Source of the DNA: Clostridia bacterium | GTDB taxonomy: Bacteria; Bacillota; Clostridia; Oscillospirales; Acutalibacteraceae | Length of the DNA: 64,000 bases | Reading direction: 5' to 3' | Assembly (NCBI GenBank): GCA_017625095.1 | Contig: JAGALQ010000024.1 | Coordinates: forward strand, 274,619 to 338,618 | The notes under the pieces: model-generated | The model's input: the letters and a program-made list of their open reading frames with translations, nothing else | Told to the model about the DNA's origin: nothing | Databases searched by the model: none | Part shown: piece after piece, positions 53,412-63,317 of the stretch | Position numbering within the stretch: the stretch's first letter is position 1 | Layout: each line of letters opens with the position of its first letter | Translations under genes and position numbers: made by a program

Positions 53412-54962
53412 ATGAGCAAATCAAGCTCCAAAGCAGGAATAATAATCAGCATAATTTGTCTTCTGCTTGCCGCTGCGGTTGTAGCCGCAACAATACTGGT
53501 CGTCCGCCCGTATTACTTTGAAAATTACTATTTTGCCACTATTCCATCCAATCTCAGCAGCGGATGGAGCAACGAGCCTGAACCGATTTTCAGCGACTTT
53601 TACGTATCTGCCGATGCTCCAAGCGGCGGTAACGGCACGCTTGAACATCCTTTCTCATCAATCAACCAAGCGATGAAAGCTGTACGAAATATGAGAAAAG
53701 ACCAGATAAGTCACGCAGTCGTCGCAATTATGGCAGGTACGTACAAAATTGATTCTCTTGAGTTCACAAGCAAAGATTCCGGCACTGAAATCTGTCCCGT
53801 TATTTACAGCTCATACGGTGACGGTGAAGTTATTTTCGACGGCGGTGTTGAAGCGGGTACATCTTTTACCGCTGATGACAAAACAATCATCAATATAAAT
53901 GACGCCAAACATATTGCATTCAGCGGCATTACATTCCGCAATTCATCGGGATGTGCCATAAGAGCAAAGGGCAGCAACATAGATATTACGAACTGCAAAG
54001 TTGAAAACACAGGCGGTAACGGCATTGAAATAAGCGGAACAATGATAAGCATTAACAACTGCCACATTTCAAACACAGGTGCATCCGCAATCAGAATTGA
54101 AGGCGGCAACCGCAAAGATCTCACACCCGGCAACTGCTCGGCAGACAACAACCTTATTTCCGCAACCTCAAGATTTGATAAATCTGCGCCAAGTGTAATC
54201 ATCGGCGGCACGGGAAACTCGCTCACAAACAACGAGATTATCAACTCCCCTTCTACCGCAGTTTATTACTCGGGCAACGCAAACAGAATTGAATACAACT
54301 ACATTCATAACACATGCTACGAAACAGTCGGTGCTGCAGCGGTAGATTCTCCCTCACGCTGGGATTGTTACGGCAACTTTATCCGCTACAACCTTTTCAG
54401 CACCATAGGTAACGGCACTGCCCCTGTTACAGCTGTTAAAGCCTGCTCCGGCACACAGGTAAGAGGAAATATGTTCGTCAACATCAAGGGCGTTGCGATG
54501 GATTTCAACGGTGGCAGAAACATCGAATTTTCAAACAACATCGTCCATAACTGCTCAACTCCGATTCTTTATCAGACCAGCACAGTCGGTGCTGATGACC
54601 CGGCATGGAAACAGCTCAAAGATTCACCTTACCAGAGCAAAGTATGGAAAGAAGCTTATCCTGATTGCGCTGCGCTCAAGACAGATTACGCTGAAATGAC
54701 CGATCCGCAGTTTGCCGCAAACCCCGCTAACAGTCTGATTAAAGATAACATTATTCTTCACGCAAGAAAGCATAAAGGCGAAATCAGTCCCGAAGCCAAC
54801 AACTTCAGTAACATTGACAATAATATGATTATCAATTTTGATAAAACAGATATATTCATAGACGCTGAAGGAGGAAACTACAGAATTGCAGACGGCAGCG
54901 AGGTCGAAACCGCACTGCCCGATTACAGAGATATTCCATTTGATTCAATAGGCAGATATTAA
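53412..54962 (+). CDS. Surface right-handed beta-helix protein
   Basis: A 516-residue membrane-anchored protein: basic N-terminus, one membrane segment (~9-33), then an extracellular parallel beta-helix. The helix opens with FYVSADAPSGGNGTLEHPFS (~62-81), the usual start of pectate-lyase-like folds, and continues with N-rich coils such as ITNCKVEN, ISINNCHISNTG and EYNYIHNT. It probably binds or cleaves a polysaccharide; no catalytic residues could be assigned. AAAGGAAGG ribosome site, downstream of the YgjP-like gene. Confidence 0.8.
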   Translation: MSKSSSKAGIIISIICLLLAAAVVAATILVVRPYYFENYYFATIPSNLSSGWSNEPEPIFSDFYVSADAPSGGNGTLEHPFSSINQAMKAVRNMRKDQISHAVVAIMAGTYKIDSLEFTSKDSGTEICPVIYSSYGDGEVIFDGGVEAGTSFTADDKTIININDAKHIAFSGITFRNSSGCAIRAKGSNIDITNCKVENTGGNGIEISGTMISINNCHISNTGASAIRIEGGNRKDLTPGNCSADNNLISATSRFDKSAPSVIIGGTGNSLTNNEIINSPSTAVYYSGNANRIEYNYIHNTCYETVGAAAVDSPSRWDCYGNFIRYNLFSTIGNGTAPVTAVKACSGTQVRGNMFVNIKGVAMDFNGGRNIEFSNNIVHNCSTPILYQTSTVGADDPAWKQLKDSPYQSKVWKEAYPDCAALKTDYAEMTDPQFAANPANSLIKDNIILHARKHKGEISPEANNFSNIDNNMIINFDKTDIFIDAEGGNYRIADGSEVETALPDYRDIPFDSIGRY

Positions 54963-54963
54963 G

Positions 54964-54995
54964 AAAAACGGCTGTTCGATGAACAGCCGTTTTTT
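54964..54995. terminator. Bidirectional terminator
   Basis: Perfect 14-bp stem (54964-54977 with 54981-54994), GAT loop, A/T tracts on both sides, between converging genes. Confidence 0.92.
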
Positions 54996-55004
54996 ATATG
55001 CAGA

Positions 55005-55733
55005 TTAAAAATGTTTTCTCAACCAGTTTATGCTCAGCTCTGCCCACTTGTAAGCATCGGGATTGAAGTTGCCGTTACAGACAACCGGTGTGGCGAGAGA
55101 AAAACCGTGGCCGCCTTTTTCAAACAGATGCATTTCAAATTCAACACCGTTTTCTGCCAGGGCTGAAGCAAAGGCAAGCGAATTTCTGACAGGCACGAGG
55201 GTGTCGTCAACAGCGTGAAAAATAAAGGTTGGCGGTGTTTTGTCGGTAACATATTCATTGGTTGAGGGAACATCACACTGAAGCACATCACCAATATCTG
55301 AAAGAATGCAAGGGTAAGCCAGAATCAGCGCATTCGGTTTGTTTTCACCGAGTGTACCGATTGCACTGCAAAGATGACCGCCTGCAGAGAAACCGATTGC
55401 AGCGATACGCTGCGGATCAACACCGAACTCAGTTGCATTGTCGCGTATATAATTCATTGCCCTTTCGGCATCTGCCAAAGGCTGCTCAAAGCTGTAGCCC
55501 TCGCCTCTTCTGCCGACACTGTAGCGAAGAACAAAGGTATGGTAGCCTTCAAGTGCATAAAGCATTGCTATCGGCTCAGCCTCACGGTCGGAGCACATAC
55601 CGTAGCCGCCACCCGGAATAACAAGCATCGCAGGACGTACTCCCATATTCGGCATTTCGGTTGAACTATCAAGCAGATATGCTGTAAGGCTTACGCTTTT
55701 ATCTTCATTGAAATATTCTGTAAATATTCTCAT
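55005..55733 (-). CDS. Alpha/beta hydrolase, acetyl-esterase type
   Basis: A 242-residue cytoplasmic esterase of the acetyl-xylan/BD-FAE-like class. Oxyanion motif VIPGGGYG (~38-45), nucleophile in IGFSAGGH, acid in HAVDDTLVP, and His in KGGHGF. It probably removes acetyl groups from imported sugars. The ATG at 55733 has a GAGGTGAT site. An A/T-rich 9-bp inverted repeat (55772-55780/55792-55800) lies upstream. Confidence 0.88.
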   Translation of the reverse strand: MRIFTEYFNEDKSVSLTAYLLDSSTEMPNMGVRPAMLVIPGGGYGMCSDREAEPIAMLYALEGYHTFVLRYSVGRRGEGYSFEQPLADAERAMNYIRDNATEFGVDPQRIAAIGFSAGGHLCSAIGTLGENKPNALILAYPCILSDIGDVLQCDVPSTNEYVTDKTPPTFIFHAVDDTLVPVRNSLAFASALAENGVEFEMHLFEKGGHGFSLATPVVCNGNFNPDAYKWAELSINWLRKHF

Positions 55734-55771
55734 ATTTATCACCTCAGAATAATTCTATCAAAAACTTAAAA

Positions 55772-55800
55772 AAAGTAAATATTTTTTAAACATTTACTTT
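55772..55800. other. A/T-rich inverted repeat between GH2 and esterase genes
   Basis: AAAGTAAAT (55772-55780) and ATTTACTTT (55792-55800) form a perfect 9-bp inverted repeat with an 11-base spacer upstream of the esterase. It could be an operator or weak structure. Confidence 0.4.
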
Positions 55801-55865
55801 AAATATTTATAACAATTATATCGAACGATAATATCTGCAGAGTTTGCCGAAGAATTGTCCGGTAA

Positions 55866-55904
55866 AAAATGTCGCCCGTTCAAAGAAGAAACCTTGAACG
55901 GGCG
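55866..55904 (-). terminator. Terminator of the dockerin protein/GH2 unit
   Basis: Perfect 11-bp stem (55873-55883 with 55894-55904) followed on the minus strand by ACATTTTTTACC. Confidence 0.85.
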
Positions 55905-55936
55905 CTGAATTTTTATATAGACGATTTAAGGAAAAA

Positions 55937-57679
55937 TCAGTAAGTGAGCTTTGAGTTGATATCTCTGAGCATATCCTCATCGAGCTTGACTACCTTACGG
56001 TCGTAAGTGAGGATACCGTTGACTTCGTTCTCAACGTCGCTGACCTGAGTATAGACAAGTGCGCAAAGACCGTGCTTGATAAGCGGAATTACCTGAGTGG
56101 TATGAAGACGTCTGTATGCATCGGAAAGTGTTTTCTTGTTTTTAAACATAAGATAACCAAAGCATTTCTTGATGTTCCAGACGTGGTCTTTCAGAACGTT
56201 GCTGTAGCCGCCGTATTCACTGACAACGAATGCGCGATCATCAAGGAAGTACGGATGAAGCGGAACGATATATCTGTGTATGCTCTTGAAGTCGCCGCCC
56301 TTCTGATCGTGCCAACCGCTAGCGTGGTCAACAAAACGTGTGGGATCAAGGAACTTGACGTGAGCAGCAACATTCTTCGCATCAAACTGACCCCAGCTCT
56401 CATTGAAAGGAACCCAGGTACAGATAGAAACACAGTTATAAAGTGCTTTTATCATTTCATCGAGCTCAGCAAGGAAATACTTCTTGCCCTGCTCATCTTT
56501 ACGGTCATAAAGTCCGTTTATCTTATCGGTCATATTCTTGATACCGATATTGGGCAGCACACCTGCAACAAGCTGATTTACGCCGCATCCGTTGGGCATA
56601 TCCTGCCATACGAGCATTCCGAGTCTGTCACAGTGGTAATACCAGCGCATAGGCTCAACCTTAATATGCTTTCTGAGCATATTGTAGCCAAGGTCACGCA
56701 TTTTTTCGATATCATATATAAGTGCTTCGTCAGTGGGTGCTGTAAGACCTCCGTCAGGCCAATAGCCCTGGTCAAGCAGACCCTTCTGGAAATACGGCTT
56801 ATTGTTAAGACAAAGCCTTACCTTACCCTTTGCATCTCTGCCGAGACTGTACTTACGCATACCGAAGTATGATTTTACCGTATCAATAACCTCATCGCCG
56901 CAGACAAGCTCAAGCTTAAGATCATAAAGGAAGGGAGATTCGGGCGACCAGAGCTTCTGATCGGGAATCTGAATTTTGCCCTCACCAACAAACTCACTGC
57001 TCGCAACAGCTGTTTCTCCGTCATAAACGGTTGCACGCAAGGTTGCTTTGCCGTTAACACTTACAGCAACATTGACGCAGGAAGAATCAATATCGGGTGT
57101 AATACGGACAGAGGAAATATAGGTTTCGGGAACAACCTCAAGCCACACAGTCTGCCATATGCCAGATGTTGACGTATACCAGAAGCCGACAGGCTTTGAA
57201 ATCTGCTTACCCCTGGGCTGTGTACCCTTGTCTGTCGGATCGATAACCTTGAGAACAAGTTCATTTTCTTTTGAAAGATTATCGGTTATATCAAAGCTGA
57301 ACGGGCAATATCCGCCTGTATGACCGCCGATATTTGTGCCGTTGAGATAAACCTCACACTTCCAGTCAACAGCACCGAAATGAAGTATAACGCGCTTGCC
57401 TGCGTAATCCTCATTCACCGTAAATGTGCGGCGGTACCAGAGTGCCTGATTTTCGTCGAGAGCACCCTCGACACCAGAAAGCTCACACTCAAGTGCAAAA
57501 GGAACAAGTATTTTGCCGTCTGCATCGCCCATCGTTTCTGCGCTTATCGGTGTGATTGCATAATCATACTCACCGTTGAGGCACTGATAACTCTCACGCA
57601 CCATCTGCGGACGCGGATATTCACTGAGCGGACACTGCTTGTTTACTTTTTCCGACCATATAGTTCTGATTGTACTCAT
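55937..57679 (-). CDS. Glycoside hydrolase family 2 enzyme
   Basis: A 580-residue GH2 protein (beta-galactosidase/glucuronidase/mannosidase class). Domains: jelly-roll sugar-binding (1-~180), Ig-like (~180-280) and TIM barrel. The acid/base motif is VPFNESWG with Asn426-Glu427, and the nucleophile is Glu488 in VVSEYGG. No signal peptide, so cytoplasmic. The sugar specificity cannot be told from the motifs alone. AAAGGAG site. It lies 29 bases downstream of the large dockerin protein gene, probably co-transcribed. Confidence 0.92.
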   Translation of the reverse strand: MSTIRTIWSEKVNKQCPLSEYPRPQMVRESYQCLNGEYDYAITPISAETMGDADGKILVPFALECELSGVEGALDENQALWYRRTFTVNEDYAGKRVILHFGAVDWKCEVYLNGTNIGGHTGGYCPFSFDITDNLSKENELVLKVIDPTDKGTQPRGKQISKPVGFWYTSTSGIWQTVWLEVVPETYISSVRITPDIDSSCVNVAVSVNGKATLRATVYDGETAVASSEFVGEGKIQIPDQKLWSPESPFLYDLKLELVCGDEVIDTVKSYFGMRKYSLGRDAKGKVRLCLNNKPYFQKGLLDQGYWPDGGLTAPTDEALIYDIEKMRDLGYNMLRKHIKVEPMRWYYHCDRLGMLVWQDMPNGCGVNQLVAGVLPNIGIKNMTDKINGLYDRKDEQGKKYFLAELDEMIKALYNCVSICTWVPFNESWGQFDAKNVAAHVKFLDPTRFVDHASGWHDQKGGDFKSIHRYIVPLHPYFLDDRAFVVSEYGGYSNVLKDHVWNIKKCFGYLMFKNKKTLSDAYRRLHTTQVIPLIKHGLCALVYTQVSDVENEVNGILTYDRKVVKLDEDMLRDINSKLTY

Positions 57680-57708
57680 CTGAAACTCCTTTTCTATTGT
57701 TATGCCGC

Positions 57709-60700
57709 TTAATTCGGCAACTGATTGATGAATGTGTTTTTAATGCAGTAATTCTGCAGGAATAATGAATCCGCTTTGTCTACAGTGCCATCATGATTGA
57801 CATCTGCAGCAAGATACTGAGCATATGTGAAATCTTCAGGATACAGTGCTCCGTCAGCAAGAAGATTCACAAAAAACGCATCTGTATGGTCAATACGTCC
57901 GTCACTGTTGACATCACCGTAAATAACCACATTTGCTATATGAAGCCACGTGCCGTCATCATCAAAAAGAACAACCGTAACACCCGTATAAATCCTGTCT
58001 GTGCCTTCGAGCTCAAATATGATATCCTGATCAAAAATCTGAATATTAGTGTTAGAAATATGGCTCTTCAGCTGATTTGCAGTCATATTGAAGCTCGGAT
58101 ATATTCCGTAGATATATGAGCCTTCGTCTGTGTGGTTGATTTTCAGGAATGATGTGGGCAGGAAGGATACAAGACCCGGCTCATCGAAAATCGCACGAAC
58201 TGTCATATTAGCAACAACGTAATCAAACGATGTATCCCAACGTACAAACTGATAACCTCTCAACACAGGTTCAGGTGGTGTTGCAACCTTACCCCCTTGA
58301 TATGTTGCAGCCATAAGATAGGTTTCATCAAGCACTGTGAAAGTAACGGTATATTTAACCGCATCGGAACTGTCAGCCTTGGCAATCACAGGATGCGAGT
58401 CACCCTGCGCCCAGATAAGCTCCGTACCGTTTGCATTTAGGAAGTAAGCCGTTGCACCGTTTGTGACCTGATAAACGATCTGCTCAGTGCCTACAACGCT
58501 TGCGCCATCACCTGCGGTGCCCTCAAGATAGTAGCAAAGATCAGCCTGATAAGTTTCATCATACTCGCTGCAAATTGAGCCGAAATATGATGAAGCAGTA
58601 ACCATTCCGCCATTATAGACCGAATACATATCGCCGAAAGAAGTTCCGACAACGCCACCGACATATTCAACACCTGAAACTGCACCTGTGTTACCGCAGT
58701 ATGTTACCGTGCCGAAATTTCTGCCGACGATTCCACCGCCCTCAGTTGCGGAAACCGAGCCGGCAACAGCACCCGTGTTGTAACAACAAGTAACCGTGCC
58801 GTCATCATTTGAGCCGAGAATACCGCCGTAAGCAACCTGACCGACGACCTCGGAAGAGTTATTGCAGTAATATAAATAACCGTTACTGAATCCGACAACA
58901 CCACCTACACACAGATTGCCGTTGACAGTGCCGCCTACAACTGAGCACTCCGAAACATAGCAGCTATCGGAATAGCCGACAACAGCACCGACATTGTTCA
59001 CACCGCTTATATCAGCGTTTTCAAGAACAATTGTTTCAATCAGCGAGTTAACGGCATACCCGAAGAAACCTACATTGTTGTTGCCGCTGATATTGACATT
59101 TTTAATTGTGTGATAGCCTCCGTAGAAAGCACCTTCAAACGGTTTTGTTTCCGAACCGAGCGGTATGAAGTTATTCTCCGCATCCGGGCTATGCAACGTG
59201 ATATCCGCCGTTACGATATAGCTGCCGTAATTGTAATCCTCTTCGTTATTGACAAAAGCAGAAACGAGGTGAAGATCACGTTCGTTTTCAATCAGATAAG
59301 TGCCTTTAACGTCACTCTCTTTAAGAGCAAAATTAAACGCCGGATTATCTTTATCGGCAAACACGGGATACCAACCGTTATGCGACCAGAAATCGCTGCC
59401 GTTTTCGCGGTTCATTATACCTGAAAGATATCCCGAATAAAACCACGTATAATCTGCCGCTGTGCCGTAAGCCGAGCTGCCGAAACGGTCACAGTAATAC
59501 AGACTCGCAGCTGTTACGGATTCTGCCGAAGGACAAACACAGTCAATATTTTTACCTTTAAGCTGCGCATAGGAGTGTGCTTGAGTTGCATTAACAGTCG
59601 ACGCCACGCCTGCTATACCGCCTGCAAAAACATCGCCGTTAACATCACCTGAATTATAAAAATAATTCATATCCAACGAACCGATACCGAGGATACCGCC
59701 TGCAACGTCTGCACTGACGTCACCCTCATTGACATTGAGTGTGCCGCTGAGGGTGCCATCTGCCAGAATACCGCCAGCATACGTACCACCGCTTACATCA
59801 GCACTGTTCACCGTGCCCATTATCTGAGCAGACTTTGCTGATGCAATAATACCACCTGCGTTAAGGTCAGCATTGACTGCACCGCTGTTTGCACAACTGA
59901 AAACAGTAATTGACTCACAGTTCACAACGCCGATAATACCACCGGCATAATCATAACTTTTTACGGAAGAAGTGTTTTCACACAGACCTATCACAACATC
60001 GTCACCGGTAACAGAACCGGCAATACCGCCGGCATTAAATCCGCCTATATACGATTTTGACGAACCGTACCTTTGAACAGTAACTCTGCCGTTGAATTTA
60101 CAGTTATTGATATCGGCTGACGTCGTACCTACTATACCGCCGACATTTTCGACACCGACAAGTATACAATCTGCGCTACAGCCGTTGACCGCACCCTGAC
60201 TCTGACCGACTATCGAACCGATTCGTCCGTAACCTTCAAAATATGACCTGGTAACATTGAGATCCCTGATCGCAGCAGTTTCTGTAACGATGCCGAAAAT
60301 ACCTAAATCGGAAGCATTGGCTGCCATAGCATCGTGTTTAATATAGAAACCTGACAGGGTGTGTCCGCCACCGTCAAATTTACCTTCGTAAAACTTGACA
60401 TAGCTGAGTTCGTTGTTGTAATCGTATCCGCCTATCGGCTCCCATATTTCAGCATCGCTATAAAACGAAACTACGCCGCCTACTAATGCATATTTACCGT
60501 CGTTCATTTCAATATCTGCGGTAAGTCTGCCGTTGATTGCTGTGTTACCGAATTTAACTTCATCCCTGAACCATATAAGCTCACTGAGATTTGAGATAAG
60601 ATAATATCCGTCACTGTCCTTTGCCGTGACAAACCTTGCGTAAACATCGGTCTGATCGACAATCTGAGTTGAAAAATCAAACGTTTTGCCGTCTTTATCC

Positions 60701-62442
60701 GTCCAGCCGACAAAGGTCATACCCTCGGGAGGAATAGGGTCAGACGGTTGTGAAGCCGCAGAGCCGTGCTCAACAATCTGAGTTGAAATAACAGAGCCGT
60801 TAACATTTCGGAAAGTAACGTCATAATTCTCTCTGACAAGTCCGCTTATTTCAACGGTCTGATCCTCTGTGATATTGCTGATCGTGTATATAATTCCGTA
60901 TTTGGCTTTAAGTTTTTCACCGTTTGAAGTAACTGTGATATCCGAATTCATATAGATATCGGCAAGCTCAACTGAGAAAGCGAAGCTGCCGCCGTACTCA
61001 ACCTCAGTTGAATACTCCGGTAGCGGGTAAATAGTAAAAGCTTCACTTTCGGGAAGGTTAACAGTATATGTGTTGACCGAAAGCTCACCAATGGTAATCA
61101 CGATATTTTCGGTTACGTTATCAACCGTATACTTGCCGCCTCTGAGCGCGACACGGGCTTTGTTTGCCCAGACTAAAATCTCAGACTGAGTATAAGCAGG
61201 ATCAACCTCAACCGTAAATGAGTAATCCTCACCGTAATAAACAACAGTGCTGCCGCTTTCAGGAATTACTTTAAAATATTCGGACTCAGGCAAGGTAACA
61301 TAGAATCGGCTAGCCACATCACCCGTGAACATATAAAAATCGGCTGATTTGGGTGATTCGGCACTCGTCAGGAAATTAGTGCCGTCACCAAGAGCCTGCA
61401 CGGTAAAGTAATACTTTCCGTACGATGTAAAGTGACCGCCGAAATTACAACTGAGAGCATCGGTTACGGTAAAGCTCTCTTTCAGCTTATAGCCGACATC
61501 ATTCAAATAATACAGATTTACAACATAACCTGATGCATTACCGACAGGGTTCCATCTTGCAACAGGGTTTGTCATACCCGAGCTTGTATCAATAACGGTA
61601 TCGTCCCAGTAAATCTTACGCGGAGGATTGAGCATAGGCACGCCTTCAAAGGTTGCGCGGAAATACTTCTCGCCGGAATACTCCGTTATCTTTGAACCCG
61701 GAGAAGAGCTGCCGGCGCCTACCTTACCGTTTGCACTCCACTCGACAAAAGCTTCTTCGCCGTAAAGATCAAATGCTTTTACAGTTGATTTCACCTCAAA
61801 ATCCGTGCTACCGCCGCTGAGATAGACATTTCCCTTGGAGGAATAAAAACCGTTACTGCCTGTAAGTCGGACTCTGCCGGACGTGACGTTAAGGTCACCG
61901 AAGGTATACATACATCTCGTTGAAGTGTGAATATTGACATTGCCTGTTGTATTAATATCAACACCCTTAATAGCCATAACACCTGCAAGAGCATTGATAT
62001 TGAGAGATGCACTTTCGGTTATTGAAACTTTGTAGTCAGTATTGATCGCATAAGTATTATCACAGACAATTGTAAGTGAACCGTCACCCGTAAACTTGAC
62101 GTTGCCTATGATAATCATAGCATTCTTGGCAGATGAATGGATATAGTTATCACCCTTGAGTTTTATGGTAAGATTACCGCTGTAAGGATATACGAAAAGC
62201 TCCGATTTCGGTTTAAGTGTCGTACCGAAATTCTCAAGCGTGAGCACATCTTCAGAGGCATCGTAATGCCAATGAGAGAGCGCGAGTGAACCGAGATCGG
62301 TGTATTCTTTATAATAATCAATACCGTCAATTAACATTCGCATAACACCCGCAGCCCTTGACACCGGAACAGACGATATTATAAAAACAGCAGCAAGTAT
62401 AACGCTCATAGCTGCATAAAGCATTTTTTTGGCGGTTTTCAT
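57709..62442 (-). CDS. Giant surface protein: beta-helix-like, GLUG and InlB repeats, C-terminal type I dockerin
   Basis: A 1577-residue exported protein. Order: signal peptide (1-~31), a beta-helical carbohydrate-binding-like region (~50-240), a fibronectin-like segment (~275-370), an InlB/Flg_new-type repeat (~550-625), a long series of GLUG repeats (GGIVG, AGGIAG, AGGIIG; ~650-1360), a second InlB-type repeat (~1385-1440), and a type I dockerin at the end with calcium loops GDVNSDGRID and ADVNHDGTVD. The dockerin should dock to a cohesin, implying assembly on a scaffold or the cell surface. The ATG at 62442 follows AGGAGGTG. No catalytic domain recognised; adhesin or glycan binder is likely. 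Confidence 0.88.
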   Translation of the reverse strand: MKTAKKMLYAAMSVILAAVFIISSVPVSRAAGVMRMLIDGIDYYKEYTDLGSLALSHWHYDASEDVLTLENFGTTLKPKSELFVYPYSGNLTIKLKGDNYIHSSAKNAMIIIGNVKFTGDGSLTIVCDNTYAINTDYKVSITESASLNINALAGVMAIKGVDINTTGNVNIHTSTRCMYTFGDLNVTSGRVRLTGSNGFYSSKGNVYLSGGSTDFEVKSTVKAFDLYGEEAFVEWSANGKVGAGSSSPGSKITEYSGEKYFRATFEGVPMLNPPRKIYWDDTVIDTSSGMTNPVARWNPVGNASGYVVNLYYLNDVGYKLKESFTVTDALSCNFGGHFTSYGKYYFTVQALGDGTNFLTSAESPKSADFYMFTGDVASRFYVTLPESEYFKVIPESGSTVVYYGEDYSFTVEVDPAYTQSEILVWANKARVALRGGKYTVDNVTENIVITIGELSVNTYTVNLPESEAFTIYPLPEYSTEVEYGGSFAFSVELADIYMNSDITVTSNGEKLKAKYGIIYTISNITEDQTVEISGLVRENYDVTFRNVNGSVISTQIVEHGSAASQPSDPIPPEGMTFVGWTDKDGKTFDFSTQIVDQTDVYARFVTAKDSDGYYLISNLSELIWFRDEVKFGNTAINGRLTADIEMNDGKYALVGGVVSFYSDAEIWEPIGGYDYNNELSYVKFYEGKFDGGGHTLSGFYIKHDAMAANASDLGIFGIVTETAAIRDLNVTRSYFEGYGRIGSIVGQSQGAVNGCSADCILVGVENVGGIVGTTSADINNCKFNGRVTVQRYGSSKSYIGGFNAGGIAGSVTGDDVVIGLCENTSSVKSYDYAGGIIGVVNCESITVFSCANSGAVNADLNAGGIIASAKSAQIMGTVNSADVSGGTYAGGILADGTLSGTLNVNEGDVSADVAGGILGIGSLDMNYFYNSGDVNGDVFAGGIAGVASTVNATQAHSYAQLKGKNIDCVCPSAESVTAASLYYCDRFGSSAYGTAADYTWFYSGYLSGIMNRENGSDFWSHNGWYPVFADKDNPAFNFALKESDVKGTYLIENERDLHLVSAFVNNEEDYNYGSYIVTADITLHSPDAENNFIPLGSETKPFEGAFYGGYHTIKNVNISGNNNVGFFGYAVNSLIETIVLENADISGVNNVGAVVGYSDSCYVSECSVVGGTVNGNLCVGGVVGFSNGYLYYCNNSSEVVGQVAYGGILGSNDDGTVTCCYNTGAVAGSVSATEGGGIVGRNFGTVTYCGNTGAVSGVEYVGGVVGTSFGDMYSVYNGGMVTASSYFGSICSEYDETYQADLCYYLEGTAGDGASVVGTEQIVYQVTNGATAYFLNANGTELIWAQGDSHPVIAKADSSDAVKYTVTFTVLDETYLMAATYQGGKVATPPEPVLRGYQFVRWDTSFDYVVANMTVRAIFDEPGLVSFLPTSFLKINHTDEGSYIYGIYPSFNMTANQLKSHISNTNIQIFDQDIIFELEGTDRIYTGVTVVLFDDDGTWLHIANVVIYGDVNSDGRIDHTDAFFVNLLADGALYPEDFTYAQYLAADVNHDGTVDKADSLFLQNYCIKNTFINQLPN

Positions 62443-62501
62443 AACCGCACCTCCTGACAAACTTTTATGAAAAAATTCAGTAACTATATTTATACACATT
62501 A

Positions 62502-62530
62502 ATTATAATACAAATATAACTAAAAGTCAC
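62502..62530 (-). promoter_or_regulatory. Promoter of the dockerin protein gene
   Basis: GTGACT (62530-62525), 17-base spacer, TATAAT (62507-62502) on the minus strand. Confidence 0.65.
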
Positions 62531-62634
62531 CTTTTAAGTTGAAATTTAATGTAGAAAATCTGCTTAATCACTTGTTAATTTTGACTAAATATGTTTAAAT
62601 TAAATCGTATAATATTACAAGGAGAAAATATAAA

Positions 62635-62922
62635 ATGGTTACACATATCGTATTCTGGAATGTGAGAGATGACGAGAACAAGCAGGCAAATATGGAGCAT
62701 ATGAGAGAGATTCTTCAGGCTCTCGTCGGCAAGGTTGACGGCCTGCTCAGCGCCCAGGTAGGCTTCAACTTCAACCCCAAGGGCTATGACCTTGCGCTAT
62801 ACAGCACATTCGAAAACAAAGAGGCTCTTGACGGCTATCAGGTACACCCTGAGCACCTCAAAGTCAAAGAGTTTGTGCATTCTGTTATTACCGACAGATG
62901 TGTCGTTGATTTTGAAAACTAA
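62635..62922 (+). CDS. Dabb (stress-responsive A/B barrel) domain protein
   Basis: A 95-residue single-domain protein of the Dabb family, recognised from MVTHIVFWNVRDD at the start, the central VGFNFNPKGYDLALYSTFENKEAL-type segment (cut here for length) and HPEHLKVKEFVH near the end. Members are dimeric ferredoxin-like folds without a defined reaction in bacteria. AAGGAGAA ribosome site. Single gene before the tRNA cluster. Confidence 0.9.
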   Translation: MVTHIVFWNVRDDENKQANMEHMREILQALVGKVDGLLSAQVGFNFNPKGYDLALYSTFENKEALDGYQVHPEHLKVKEFVHSVITDRCVVDFEN

Positions 62923-62950
62923 AAATCACATAAAATATTAAAAAATTGTA

Positions 62951-62979
62951 TTGACAACCGCCGCTTAATTTGATAGAAT
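62951..62979 (+). promoter_or_regulatory. Promoter of the tRNA cluster
   Basis: TTGACA (62951-62956), 17-base spacer, TAGAAT (62974-62979), 41 bases before tRNA-Gly. Confidence 0.8.
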
Positions 62980-63020
62980 ATTGCCGTTGTCAATTTTGCG
63001 GTAACAAGGTTGTCACGTTT

Positions 63021-63094
63021 GCGGGTGTAGTTCAATGGTAGAATCCCAGCCTTCCAAGCTGGTCGTGTGGGTTCGATTCCCATCACCCGCTCCA
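63021..63094 (+). tRNA. tRNA-Gly (anticodon TCC)
   Basis: Cloverleaf with acceptor GCGGGTG/CACCCGC, anticodon loop CTTCCAA, T-arm GGGTTCGATTCCC and encoded CCA. First of four clustered tRNAs. Confidence 0.96.
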
Positions 63095-63098
63095 TTGT

Positions 63099-63175
63099 GC
63101 GCTGGTAGCTCAGCTGGATAGAGCAACTGCCTTCTAAGCAGTAGGCCAGGGGTTCGAGTCCCTTCCAGCGCGCCA
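63099..63175 (+). tRNA. tRNA-Arg (anticodon TCT)
   Basis: Acceptor GCGCTGG/CCAGCGC, anticodon loop CTTCTAA, T-arm GGGGTTCGAGTCCC, discriminator G and encoded CCA. It reads AGA, a codon used often in this window. Confidence 0.96.
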
Positions 63176-63180
63176 TTTAT

Positions 63181-63258
63181 GGTGGACATAGCTCAGTTGG
63201 TTAGAGTGCCAGGTTGTGGCCCTGGAGGTCGTGGGTTCGACTCCCATTGTCCACCCCA
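63181..63258 (+). tRNA. tRNA-His (anticodon GTG)
   Basis: Acceptor GTGGACA/TGTCCAC with an encoded G at position -1 (63181) facing discriminator C, anticodon loop TTGTGGC, T-arm GGGTTCGACTCCC and encoded CCA. Confidence 0.96.
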
Positions 63259-63268
63259 TAAAAAAGAC

Positions 63269-63301
63269 GCACAAAGCTCCGCAAAGGCTTTGTGCTTTTT
63301 T
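63269..63301 (+). terminator. Terminator after tRNA-His
   Basis: Perfect 9-bp stem (63269-63277 with 63287-63295) followed by six T residues. It separates tRNA-Gln from the other three tRNAs. Confidence 0.88.
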
Positions 63302-63317
63302 ATTTCCAACCGAATAT

